Below are positions 38,080-46,899 of a stretch of 64,000 bases of DNA, piece by piece. Each line of letters starts with the position of its first letter. Position 1 is the first letter of the stretch. Both the position numbers and the translations under genes were made by a program. Source of the stretch: an uncultured Opitutales bacterium (GTDB lineage: Bacteria > Verrucomicrobiota > Verrucomicrobiia > Opitutales > Seribacteraceae); contig CALSTX010000004.1 of the NCBI GenBank assembly GCA_943789375.1, positions 274,151-338,150 of the forward strand, written 5' to 3'. The notes beneath the pieces were generated by a model. It was not told where the DNA came from and searched no databases. It was given only the letters and a program-made list of their open reading frames with translations.

Positions 38080-38769
38080 ATGATAAGTGAGAGCAAATTT
38101 CAAGCTAACTTAAAATCAATCCAAATCCAAATCGCTGAAGCTTGCATGGTAAGTGGTCGAAATCCTGATGATGTTACTTTGTTGCCAGTTACAAAAAATT
38201 GGCCTGCTGGTGTAGTTGATTATTGCAAGAAAGCTAAGCTTGTGAGGGTAGGTGAAAATCGGGTGCAGGAGGCCCTGGAGAAAAAAAATGAAATATCGGG
38301 AGTTTGTTGGGAGTTAATTGGGCATTTGCAAACGAATAAAACGAAACAAGTTATTGGTGAATTTTCAAGGATTCAGACAGTTGATAGTCAAAAGCTTCTA
38401 AAGAAAATAAACGATATTTCTCTGCAAAAGAATTTAAAAACCTCGATCCTTCTCCAGGTGAATGCGGGGAGTGACCCAGCTAAATATGGATGCTCCATCG
38501 AAGGAGCTGATGCTCTGCTTGACTTTGCTCTTTCACAGCAAAATATTGTTGTTGATGGACTTATGACGATTGCACCCTATGCACCAGAAGATTTAGACAT
38601 CGCCAAAACCACTTTTGAAAAATTGCGAACTCTAAGGGATCACTTATGTGAAAAATTGGATGTAGAATTGAAGGTACTTTCGATGGGGATGAGCATGGAT
38701 ATGGAAGAGGCGATCGCTGCTGGAAGTACTATGGTTCGTGTGGGTTCAGCGCTATTTGGAAGTCGTTAA
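38080..38769 (+). CDS. YggS-type pyridoxal phosphate homeostasis protein
   Basis: PLP-binding protein of the YggS/PROSC (PLPBP) family, 229 residues, alanine-racemase-like barrel with no known catalytic activity; it buffers PLP. The PLP lysine is in LLPVTKNWPAG. Other motifs are RVGENRVQEALEKK, WELIGHLQTNKTKQV, ILLQVNAGSDPAKYGC and the phosphate-binding end LSMGMSMDMEEAIAAGSTMVRVGSALFG (in part). It leads a co-directional cluster with sirB1, aroE and pilD. Confidence 0.95.
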   Translation: MISESKFQANLKSIQIQIAEACMVSGRNPDDVTLLPVTKNWPAGVVDYCKKAKLVRVGENRVQEALEKKNEISGVCWELIGHLQTNKTKQVIGEFSRIQTVDSQKLLKKINDISLQKNLKTSILLQVNAGSDPAKYGCSIEGADALLDFALSQQNIVVDGLMTIAPYAPEDLDIAKTTFEKLRTLRDHLCEKLDVELKVLSMGMSMDMEEAIAAGSTMVRVGSALFGSR

Positions 38770-38799
38770 TTTTTGTTTTTAAATAAGATTTCTTGCCCC

Positions 38800-39693
38800 A
38801 TGCCCGAAACCAAGGGTATAAAAAAATCAATGAGTAGTTTTGAGCAAACAAGTTTCAACTCGATCAAATCTTTGATTGATGACGAAACGCCCCTGGTCAG
38901 AGAAGCGGTGATACAACAGTTAAAAAACTTTCCAGACCAAGGGAAAATCTTCCTCAAAGATATCTTGGAAGGAGGGGACCGACTGCTAGCGAAGCACGCC
39001 CAGGAAATCAATAAGTCATTAGGCTGGGCAGATGTAATTGGGGATTTTTTAGATTTCATACGATCACAAAGGTATGAATTAGAGACTGGGTGGTTTCTTA
39101 TGGATCGAACTGTGTATCCAAATTTTCAAGCTACCTCAGCGACATTATTTATGGACAAATTGGCAGATCGTGTACGGGAACTCGTGACCCCTCCACTTAG
39201 TCCACGACAAACATGCTCCGTTTTGAACCGTGTTCTTTTTCACGAATATGGATTCCGAGGATCCGGGAAAAATTTTGAAAATCCTCAAAACAGTTTTTTG
39301 CACCGGGTTCTAGAGCGACGACAAGGATTACCGATCACCCTCTCCGTTATTTATCTCCTTATTGCCCGTAGAATTGGCTTGGAGTTGGATCCTATCGGGC
39401 TACCCGGGCGTTTTATGGTCGGATGCTTTGCGGAGGAAAAACCCTTTTACGTTGATGCTTGGTCTGGCGGGAAAATTTTAGAGTTAGATCAGATGGAGAA
39501 TTTCCTTGAACATTCCTCGATAGAAGATTCCGGTTCTGCCTTGCTACCTGTGACAGTTTCGGAGACATTGTGCAGAGGCTGTAGGAATTTGGTTTACCAT
39601 TTTGAACTCTCCAAGGATTCAGAAAAATCTGCTCTCTTCAGTGGGTTTGTAAAAGAATTTGAACGGGTACAAAGACAAGCATCGAATGCATGA
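38800..39693 (+). CDS. SirB1-family transglutaminase-like protein
   Basis: About 297 residues from the ATG at 38800 (MPETKG); ATG 38830 is an alternative. The N-terminal ~80 residues look like HEAT-type helices (SLIDDETPLVREAVIQQLKNF). The SirB1 domain follows: NRVLFHEYGFRGSGKNFENPQNSFL, VLERRQGLPITLSVIYLLIARRIGL and IGLPGRFMVGC (quoted in parts). The family has a transglutaminase/TPR fold, and its role is not established. Its end overlaps the aroE start by 8 bp. Confidence 0.88.
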   Translation: MPETKGIKKSMSSFEQTSFNSIKSLIDDETPLVREAVIQQLKNFPDQGKIFLKDILEGGDRLLAKHAQEINKSLGWADVIGDFLDFIRSQRYELETGWFLMDRTVYPNFQATSATLFMDKLADRVRELVTPPLSPRQTCSVLNRVLFHEYGFRGSGKNFENPQNSFLHRVLERRQGLPITLSVIYLLIARRIGLELDPIGLPGRFMVGCFAEEKPFYVDAWSGGKILELDQMENFLEHSSIEDSGSALLPVTVSETLCRGCRNLVYHFELSKDSEKSALFSGFVKEFERVQRQASNA

Positions 39694-40583
39694 TAATCAG
39701 CTTACTCTTGACCAAATAAAGCCATTAGCCGATGGAGGGGTGGGTTTGGCAGTCCTTGGGTTTCCAATTAAGCATTCTCTCAGTCCCCATCTTCATAACG
39801 CTGCACTTGCTGAGCTATCTTCTCATTACCCGAAGTTTAAAAGCTGGAATTATGGGAAGGTCGAGTTGGCCGCCTGTGACCTAGGGAAAGCATTACCAAA
39901 GTTCTGGGATTGCGGGTACAAGGGATTAAACTTAACGATTCCCCACAAAGTGGAGGTTCTACCTTTGTTGAATTCGATTGAAACTGATGCAGAAGTAATG
40001 GGAGCAGTCAACACATTGGTTTGGAGGGAAAATGGATGGCATGGTTGTAATACCGATGGCTACGGCCTTGAGGCAGGATTAAGAGAGTCTTTATCGGTAG
40101 AGCTAGAAAATGAGCAGGTACTTATTCTCGGGGCAGGGGGTGCAGCAAGAGCAGCAGCAGCTCAATGCTTTAAAAGCAGGTGCAAAAAAATATGGTTAGC
40201 CAACCGGTCATCGGTCGATTAAACGAAGTGGTTCAATTCTGAGTAAAACTTTTGGAAGTGAAAGAATTCAATCTTTTCCATTAGATGATCTTCCTTCTGA
40301 AATACGGGAGATTAAAGACTTGGTTATAATTAACGCCACATCCCTTGGGTTAAAACAGGGAGACCTTTGCCCCATTGAATTGGAGGAATTTGATCCTAGC
40401 TGTAAAGTCTATGACATGATTTACAACCCTGCTGTAACTAAGCTCCTTCTGCAGGCGAAGCATAGAAAGATGAGACATGCAAATGGGCTCTCGATGCTAG
40501 TGCATCAAGCGGCTCGGGCACTGGAGCTATGGACCCATGAAAGTGTGAGCGTTTCTGCCATGTATCGAGGGGTTAGGGCGTGA
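39686..40583 (+). pseudogene. aroE: Shikimate dehydrogenase gene with an internal frameshift
   Basis: Makes shikimate from 3-dehydroshikimate with NADPH. The first frame (39686-40222) has GFPIKHSLSPHLHN, the catalytic lysine in LTIPHKVEV, MGAVNTLVW, NTDGYG and the nucleotide loop LGAGGAARAAA, then stops shortly after the NADP motif ANRSS. The +1 frame continues without a stop from at least 40205 to 40583, with ILSKTFGSE, INATSLGL, YDMIYNP and the C-terminal ANGLSMLVHQAARALELWT. Removing one G of the GG at about 40213-40214 restores a normal-length enzyme. The pathway is usually essential, so a one-base assembly error is as likely as a real mutation. The pilD start overlaps the stop by 4 bp. 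Confidence 0.88.
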
Positions 40584-41479
40584 ACGAATACCTTGAGCAT
40601 GTTAATATGATGACTCTTGTCGGGTTTTTATTTGGTGCGATAGTCGGGAGTTTTATCAATGTTTGTGCTTTTCGTATTCCTCGTAATAAATCTGTTGTAT
40701 TTCCTCCATCAAGCTGCCCAAAATGTAAGCAACGAATTACCTGGTATCGTAATATCCCTCTCTTCAGTTGGCTTCTCCAGAGAGGGCACGCGGCTTGTTG
40801 CTCTTTTAAAATACCAGTGCGATATTTTTGGGTAGAATTTATAAATGCTTTGGCGTTTGCCTATTTTTTTCGCCTCTCAGTCATTTCATCCTCATGGGAT
40901 ATCGGAATAGTGGGTTGTTTTTTTAGCTTTATCCTTATTTCGATTATTATTATCGACCTTGAGACCATGACGATCCCAGATCGTTTTAGTATGGGGGGAG
41001 CTATTCTAGGGCTAATTCTCTCCTTTGCGTTTCCTTCCGTTCACCAGTTGGATGGGGTGGATATTTTTTCTCGTTTACATTCCCTTTTTACATCTGTTTT
41101 GGGCCTATTAATTGGTTCATCTTTCCTCTACTGGATTGGTGCATTTGCCTACAGAATATTTGATCGTGATGCACTCGGTGAGGGGGATGTGAAATTATTA
41201 GGTTGCATTGGAGCTTTTTGTGGGTGGAAAGGGGCGATCTTTACGATTTTTGGCGGGGCTATGGTTGGATGTGCTTTGCTTATACCATTAATGATATTTC
41301 AGAAAATGAAACCAGGGGGAGCAGAGACCCACGATCATTCAGTTTCTTGGGGAAAAGAAGTACCTTTTGGCCCCTTCCTAGCTGTAGCTGCCCTTGTATT
41401 TTTTGGGGGAATGAATGAGTTCGTCGATAAATGGTTATCTGTAAAACTTGCTCCACTCCTAAATGTAATTGGAAGCTAG
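40580..41479 (+). CDS. pilD: Prepilin peptidase (type IV leader peptidase)
   Basis: Membrane aspartic peptidase and N-methylase that processes type IV pilin-like proteins, 299 residues. The start is GTG, overlapping the aroE TGA. GAIVGSFINVCAFRIPR and FPPSSCPKCKQRITWYRNIPLFSW are the N-terminal signatures, with the first CxxC. The two catalytic aspartates are in IIIIDLETMTIPDR and LGEGDVKLLGCIGAF. The second CxxC is altered: GHAACCSFKIPVRY has Ala at the place of the first cysteine and an extra Cys next to the last. About seven hydrophobic helices are present. Confidence 0.93.
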   Translation: MNEYLEHVNMMTLVGFLFGAIVGSFINVCAFRIPRNKSVVFPPSSCPKCKQRITWYRNIPLFSWLLQRGHAACCSFKIPVRYFWVEFINALAFAYFFRLSVISSSWDIGIVGCFFSFILISIIIIDLETMTIPDRFSMGGAILGLILSFAFPSVHQLDGVDIFSRLHSLFTSVLGLLIGSSFLYWIGAFAYRIFDRDALGEGDVKLLGCIGAFCGWKGAIFTIFGGAMVGCALLIPLMIFQKMKPGGAETHDHSVSWGKEVPFGPFLAVAALVFFGGMNEFVDKWLSVKLAPLLNVIGS

Positions 41480-41507
41480 CCTCCTTTTTGCGTTGAACAA
41501 ACCGGTA

Positions 41508-41548
41508 GGAGTGGGCATTGATTACATGCTTACTCCCTATTTTTTATT
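41508..41548 (+). terminator. Rho-independent terminator after pilD
   Basis: GGAGTGGGCAT (41508-41518) and ATGCTTACTCC (41526-41536) form an 11-bp stem with two G-U pairs and a 7-nt loop, followed by CTATTTTTTATTT. It ends the yggS-sirB1-aroE-pilD transcript. The tail lies only about 10 bp before the pyruvate carboxylase start, so that gene's promoter must overlap it or lie further upstream. Confidence 0.65.
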
Positions 41549-41558
41549 TAGTTAAACT

Positions 41559-44500
41559 ATGAAGAAATTACTTGTTGCAAATCGTAGCGAAATAGCCGTG
41601 CGAATTTTTCGTTCAGCTTCCGAACTAAATCTTCGGACAGTTGCAATCTATGCTGAAGAGGATCGGTTTGGAGTACATCGTTTTAAAGCGGATGAGGCTT
41701 ACCTGATTGGGAAAGGAAAAGGTCCGGTAGCTGCATACTTAGATATTGAATCTATCATCTCTTTGGCGAAGGAAAAGAAAGTGGATATGATCCATCCTGG
41801 TTATGGCTTTCTCTCTGAGAATGCAGACTTTGCGCGAGCCTGTGAGGATGCAGGAATTATTTTTATCGGACCATCCCCTGAGCTTTTGGAAAGAATGGGA
41901 GATAAAGTTGCTGCTAAAAAAGCGGCTGACGAGGCAGGAGTTCCAACATTACCCGCTACTCCCAATCCAGTTTCCAATCCGGCAGAGGCTCGAAAGTGGG
42001 GCCGTAAAATTGGGTTCCCGCTGATCATTAAAGCTGCTTTTGGCGGAGGGGGCCGGGGTATGCGAGTGGTGCATAAAGAAGAAGATTTGAAATCCATGCT
42101 TGAAGAAGCGCAAGGCGAAGCCGAAAGGGCTTTTGGGAATTCGGCCGTCTTCCTTGAGCGATATGTGGGCCGGGCCAAACACCTAGAGGTTCAAATCTTA
42201 GGAGACCGCAAGGGCAATGTTGTGCATTTACATGAGCGGGACTGTTCAGTTCAAAGAAGATATCAAAAAGTGGTTGAAGTAGCCCCTTCAATTGGTCTGG
42301 ATCCTAAGGTCGTAGATGAGCTTTGCCAAGCGGGTGTGGATCTCGCCAATAATGTTGGGTATAATAACGCTGGCACTGTTGAATTCTTGTTGGACCAAGA
42401 TACAAACGAATGGTTCTTTATCGAAATGAATCCCAGGATTCAAGTCGAACACACCGTGACTGAACAAATTACTGGTATTGATATTGTTCGATCTCAGATC
42501 TTAGTTGCCATGGAAAATGATCTTCATGGAAAGCGGATCGGTATTCCTACCCAGGAAAACATCCCTCGAAATGGCTGTGCGGTGCAATGCCGGGTAACCA
42601 CTGAAGATCCTGAGAAAGATTTTACGCCAGATTATGGGAAGATTTTAAGTTATCGGTCTGCTGCTGGATTTGGGGTTAGGCTTGACGGTGCTATGGGCGA
42701 TACTGGTTCTATTATCACCCCTTTTTACGATTCTTTATTGGTTAAGCTGACCACCTCTGGACCTGATTTACCGCAAGCTTTGGATCGGATGCATCGATCC
42801 TTACGCGAAATGCGTATCCGTGGCGTTAAAACTAACATTCCTTTCTTGGAGAATGTAATCACTCACAAAGATTTTATTCAGGGCAAAGCAACAACCCGAA
42901 TGATAGATATCACCCCGAGCTTGTTTCAATTCAAAGCTAGACGTGACCGTGCCTCTCGCTTGCTTGGTTATCTTGGTGAAGTCATTGTTAACGGTAACCC
43001 TCAAGTCAAAGGAAGGGAGCGAGTCAGCAACCCTCTTCCGTTGATCGTGCCGGAGCACGATGCGCGAACTGAACCACCCAGGGGTACACGTGATTTATTG
43101 TTATCGATGGGGGCACCCAAGTTTTCTCATTGGATGCGTGATCAGAAGCCTTTGATGATCACCGATACCACTTTGCGTGATGCTCACCAATCGCTTTTTG
43201 CAGCCCGTATGCGATCATACGACATGTTAACTGTGGCTGATTTTATTTCCCGTCGGTTATCCGGACTCTTTAGCCTTGAAATGTGGGGCGGTGCCACTTT
43301 TGACACCTGCATGCGATTTCTTGGCGAATGCCCATTTGAGAGGTTAAGAACCTTACGGGAAAAAATCCCTAATATTCTATTTCAGATGTTATTGCGTGGA
43401 TCCAATGCCGTTGGGTATGCCAATTACCCTGATAATGTGGTCCGTGAGTTTATCGTCCATTCATCCCAGGCAGGTATGGATGTGTTCCGTATATTTGATT
43501 CCCTTAATTATTTGCCAAATCTTAAAGTGGCCATGCAAACTGTATCTGAGAAAACAAATTCTCTATGCGAAGCTGCGGTCTGCTTTACAGGCGATTTCAC
43601 TAACTCAAGTGAAGAAAAATATGTACTTAAATATTATGTGGATTTGGCAAAAGAGTTAGAGAAGATGGGGGCCCATATCCTAGCTATTAAGGACATGGCT
43701 GGGCTTTGTCATCCGATTGCGGCTCACAGGCTTGTTAAAGCGCTTCGTAACGAAACCTCATTACCGATTCACTTCCATACCCATGATTCAAGCGGAATTG
43801 CGTCAGCCTCCGTTCTGAAAGCAGCGGAAGCTGGGGTTGATGTCGTTGATCTTGCTGTTTCTTCTATGTCTGGGTGCACGAGCCAACCAAACTTAAATTC
43901 GGTTGTTCATGCCTTACAAAATGCACCTCGATCGACTGGTCTTGAAGTAGATTCGTTAAACGAGCTTTCTATTTATTGGGAAGCCGTACGGCAATATTAT
44001 GCGCCTTTCGATACCTCTCCGCCGTTTGGGAGTGCCGAGGTGTATCAGCACCAAATGCCTGGTGGTCAGTACACCAATTTGCGAGAGCAGGCAACTGCCC
44101 TTGGTTTGGGTAAAAGGTGGCCTGATGTTGTCAAAACTTACCAAGAGGTAAACGAACTCTTAGGTGATATTGTCAAGGTCACGCCTAGCAGTAAATGCGT
44201 GGGAGATCTTGCTATTTTTCTCATCACCAAAGGTGTAAAACCCCGGGACTTGGCGAATTTGCCTTCTGAGACAGGCTTTCCAGAGTCGGTTAAAGACTTG
44301 ATGTCGGGGAATCTTGGGCAACCCAAGGGAGGTTGGCCCAAAGATGTACAGAAAGTAATCTTAGGCGATCGGAAACCAATGCGTGGAAGACCTGGTGCGT
44401 CGGCCCCCAAGATTGACCTTCGAAAAGAAAAAACAAATATCAAGAAAAAGTATGGTAGTAAGTCTACGGATGATGATTTGTTTTCATCTCTTATGTATCC

Positions 44501-44996
44501 AAAAGTATATGAGGAATACAGAGAATTTAGTGAAAAGTATGGCGATGTTTCAGTCCTTCCAACAACGGCTTATTTTCATGGATTAAATCCCGGTGAAGAA
44601 ATTTCCATCCAGATCGAGGAAGGCAAGACTCTCTTTGTAAAACTGCTCCATGTGGGAGAACCTGATGAAAATGGAGTTCGTTCCTTAACCTTTGAATTGA
44701 ATGGAAAGGCTAGAACCACAATGGTCCAGGATAAAAGTGTCAAAGGGGAGGCCAAAACGAGGGAAAAAGCAGACCCAGCAAACTCGCTGCATATAGCCGC
44801 ACCCATACCTGCAATGGTTAGTAGCATTGCAACGAGTGTTGGCAAAACCATTGCCAAAGGTGAAAAAGTAGCAGTCCTTGAAGCCATGAAGATGCAAACC
44901 ACTCTTTACGCATCTTCAGATGGTGTGGTTGATGAAGTTCTTGTAGCCGTTGGAGACTCGGTTGAATCCAAGGATTTAGTCGTTCGCCTGCGTTAA
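41559..44996 (+). CDS. pyc: Pyruvate carboxylase
   Basis: ATP-dependent, biotin-linked carboxylation of pyruvate to oxaloacetate (anaplerosis and gluconeogenesis). Its 1145 residues match the single-chain enzyme. Residues ~1-450 are the biotin carboxylase (MIHPGYGFLSENADFA, FGGGGRGMRVV, FIEMNPRIQVEHTVTE). Residues ~530-1000 are the carboxyltransferase (ITDTTLRDAHQSLFAARMR, AIKDMAGLCHP, HFHTHDSSG). The C-terminal biotinyl domain has VLEAMKMQT with the biotin lysine at residue 1111. It is a single gene downstream of a terminator. Confidence 0.98.
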   Translation: MKKLLVANRSEIAVRIFRSASELNLRTVAIYAEEDRFGVHRFKADEAYLIGKGKGPVAAYLDIESIISLAKEKKVDMIHPGYGFLSENADFARACEDAGIIFIGPSPELLERMGDKVAAKKAADEAGVPTLPATPNPVSNPAEARKWGRKIGFPLIIKAAFGGGGRGMRVVHKEEDLKSMLEEAQGEAERAFGNSAVFLERYVGRAKHLEVQILGDRKGNVVHLHERDCSVQRRYQKVVEVAPSIGLDPKVVDELCQAGVDLANNVGYNNAGTVEFLLDQDTNEWFFIEMNPRIQVEHTVTEQITGIDIVRSQILVAMENDLHGKRIGIPTQENIPRNGCAVQCRVTTEDPEKDFTPDYGKILSYRSAAGFGVRLDGAMGDTGSIITPFYDSLLVKLTTSGPDLPQALDRMHRSLREMRIRGVKTNIPFLENVITHKDFIQGKATTRMIDITPSLFQFKARRDRASRLLGYLGEVIVNGNPQVKGRERVSNPLPLIVPEHDARTEPPRGTRDLLLSMGAPKFSHWMRDQKPLMITDTTLRDAHQSLFAARMRSYDMLTVADFISRRLSGLFSLEMWGGATFDTCMRFLGECPFERLRTLREKIPNILFQMLLRGSNAVGYANYPDNVVREFIVHSSQAGMDVFRIFDSLNYLPNLKVAMQTVSEKTNSLCEAAVCFTGDFTNSSEEKYVLKYYVDLAKELEKMGAHILAIKDMAGLCHPIAAHRLVKALRNETSLPIHFHTHDSSGIASASVLKAAEAGVDVVDLAVSSMSGCTSQPNLNSVVHALQNAPRSTGLEVDSLNELSIYWEAVRQYYAPFDTSPPFGSAEVYQHQMPGGQYTNLREQATALGLGKRWPDVVKTYQEVNELLGDIVKVTPSSKCVGDLAIFLITKGVKPRDLANLPSETGFPESVKDLMSGNLGQPKGGWPKDVQKVILGDRKPMRGRPGASAPKIDLRKEKTNIKKKYGSKSTDDDLFSSLMYPKVYEEYREFSEKYGDVSVLPTTAYFHGLNPGEEISIQIEEGKTLFVKLLHVGEPDENGVRSLTFELNGKARTTMVQDKSVKGEAKTREKADPANSLHIAAPIPAMVSSIATSVGKTIAKGEKVAVLEAMKMQTTLYASSDGVVDEVLVAVGDSVESKDLVVRLR

Positions 44997-45034
44997 TACT
45001 AAAGCTTTTTATGGTCCTACCGATTCTTTAGAGG

Positions 45035-46579
45035 GTGAGTCTTTATATTCCCACCTTTTTTTCTTATGCCTTTAGGTTTTACTTCGGCCTCGCTTTTTTG
45101 TGCGGTAGTTTCGCATTGCATGGAAACCCAATTCTTTTTCCAGAACTTAATCTTGAAAGGGCAATTTGCCAAACATTGGGAGTTTCTCGAGAGAACTTAA
45201 CCAAGAAACACCTGCAAGAAAACTTACGAAGCCTTGATGCAAGTTCACTTGAAGTTAGGGACTTAACTGGACTTGAATATGCGACTAACTTGGAAATTCT
45301 TGTTCTTCGGGACAATCTAATCGAAAATGTTAGTCCAATATCAAATCTTGCTCACCTGAGGAAACTCGATTTATCCAGCAATCGTATTCGTAATCTTAGG
45401 CAATTGGTTCCGCTTTCCGGTAGTAAGATGAGAAAGCAGGTAGTTGATTTGCAACTTTCTTTAGAGAATTACAAAACGCCCCGAGCTCAAAAAGTACAAA
45501 TTATTCAAAAAATGTCTGCTTTGGTTGAGCGTCTTAAACTTGGACCTTGGAGCTTGCGTGAGCTGAATTTGGCTGATAATCGGATGCTTGGTCTATCTGG
45601 CATTGAGTTCCTCACCGATCTCACTTTTTTAAATGTGTCTAAAAATTCGTTGATTGATCTTGAAGGCCTGAGCCGTTTGCAGTCCTTGAAAACTCTCTAT
45701 GCCCAGGAAAATCAACTTGGACGTATCGAGTCTTATGTGGATGAAAATAAAAACAAATTATACGACGAAGGGGAACCTATAGATGACCAGAGCGGTAATG
45801 GGAAGCGGGACACTGATCCTCTACTTGAAATTCAATCCCTTCCTCAACTTGCAAACCTTTACCTTCACAATAACCTCCTTAAGTCTCTTGACTCCATTCA
45901 AGATGTCCCTGAGCTTGTTACACTTTTTGCTTCTGGAAATAAAATAAGAGAAATTTCGAGTCTTCAAAATTGTAAAAATTTAATAAGGCTCTCCTTATCT
46001 GATAACAAGATTTCAAGTCTATCTGGCGTGGGTAAACTTCAACATCTTCAGTATCTTTATTTTCTTGAAAATAGGATTTCTGATCTGCGACCTCTTCGTG
46101 GTATGACCAGTTTGAAAGAATTGCATTTACAACGCAATCAACTCGTTGAAGTAAGACCGATTGAAACTCTCATCAATTTGGAAGTCTTGTCTCTCTCCTA
46201 CAACATGATTTACGATATTAAGTTTACTGGTCCCCTTACGAAATTAAAAAGGTTTTCAATGGCCTACAACTGCTACCCAAGCAATGCATCGGAGCTTGCT
46301 AGACCTTTACAGGTTATTAGGTCTCAAGGGGGGCGTGTAACGATTGGCAATCAACGGCCAAGGATACCAGAAGTTGAAAGTCTTGTGAGCTTTCTTTCTG
46401 GGTATCCCACAGCCAACGAGGAACTTGGGGATTATCTCGTATCTAATGGCTACAATAACTTCATGGACTACATCGATGATGTGTCGATTACTGATGAAAA
46501 AAAAGCAGATGCTTTTGTGACTTGGGAGAAAACTCTCAAAAATGGTAAAAAGTTACATGAGCTTCCTCTCATAAGATAA
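45035..46579 (+). CDS. Secreted leucine-rich-repeat protein with EF-hand-like loops
   Basis: A 514-residue protein with a GTG start preceded by GAGG and a signal-like N-terminus (FRFYFGLAFLCGSFALHG). About ten 22-residue leucine-rich repeats of the internalin/SDS22 type follow (NLEILVLRDNLIENVSPISN, LRKLDLSSNRIRNL, LIRLSLSDNKISSLSGVGKL). Between two repeats, residues ~234-262, is a segment with DENKNKLYDEGE and DDQSGNGKRD, which looks like paired calcium-binding loops. The C-terminus (~470-514) is helical. It probably mediates protein or surface contacts outside the cytoplasm; the ligand is unknown. Confidence 0.88.
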   Translation: MSLYIPTFFSYAFRFYFGLAFLCGSFALHGNPILFPELNLERAICQTLGVSRENLTKKHLQENLRSLDASSLEVRDLTGLEYATNLEILVLRDNLIENVSPISNLAHLRKLDLSSNRIRNLRQLVPLSGSKMRKQVVDLQLSLENYKTPRAQKVQIIQKMSALVERLKLGPWSLRELNLADNRMLGLSGIEFLTDLTFLNVSKNSLIDLEGLSRLQSLKTLYAQENQLGRIESYVDENKNKLYDEGEPIDDQSGNGKRDTDPLLEIQSLPQLANLYLHNNLLKSLDSIQDVPELVTLFASGNKIREISSLQNCKNLIRLSLSDNKISSLSGVGKLQHLQYLYFLENRISDLRPLRGMTSLKELHLQRNQLVEVRPIETLINLEVLSLSYNMIYDIKFTGPLTKLKRFSMAYNCYPSNASELARPLQVIRSQGGRVTIGNQRPRIPEVESLVSFLSGYPTANEELGDYLVSNGYNNFMDYIDDVSITDEKKADAFVTWEKTLKNGKKLHELPLIR

Positions 46580-46604
46580 TCAATTCCTCAAGTCAGAGGA
46601 TAAA

Positions 46605-46793
46605 TTATTTGGTTTCTATATAAAGCAAGGTTGCGAAGATTATGGTCGTAATAAAGCAAACGAGGTAGACCAATCTTAAAACTAACTTCTGCATACCATG
46701 GGAGCGAACAAAACTGTCTATGAATTTGTAATATTCCCGCTTGAACCTTTTTTTTAACGGTTTTTTTCTTTTTTTACTTTCGGATTTTAACAT
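46605..46793 (-). CDS. Small basic protein with C-terminal membrane helix
   Basis: A 62-residue frame in the 320-bp gap between the LRR gene and lpxC. The N-terminal half is very basic (KKRKKPLKKRFKREYYKF). The C-terminal half is a hydrophobic helix (LVLRLVYLVCFITTIIFATLLY). The layout is that of a small inner-membrane protein, but there is no family match and no clear ribosome-binding site. It may or may not be a real gene. The remaining gap to lpxC shows nothing else. Confidence 0.35.
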   Translation of the reverse strand: MLKSESKKRKKPLKKRFKREYYKFIDSFVRSHGMQKLVLRLVYLVCFITTIIFATLLYIETK

Positions 46794-46899
46794 CTACCTC
46801 TTCGTTTAAGGCTAATTTTTAAAAGGGGCAAGCTTGGAGAATTCATGCTTCTACCTTTACATCCATTGAATGTTAAAATAGGAATTTTGTTTTCACTCA

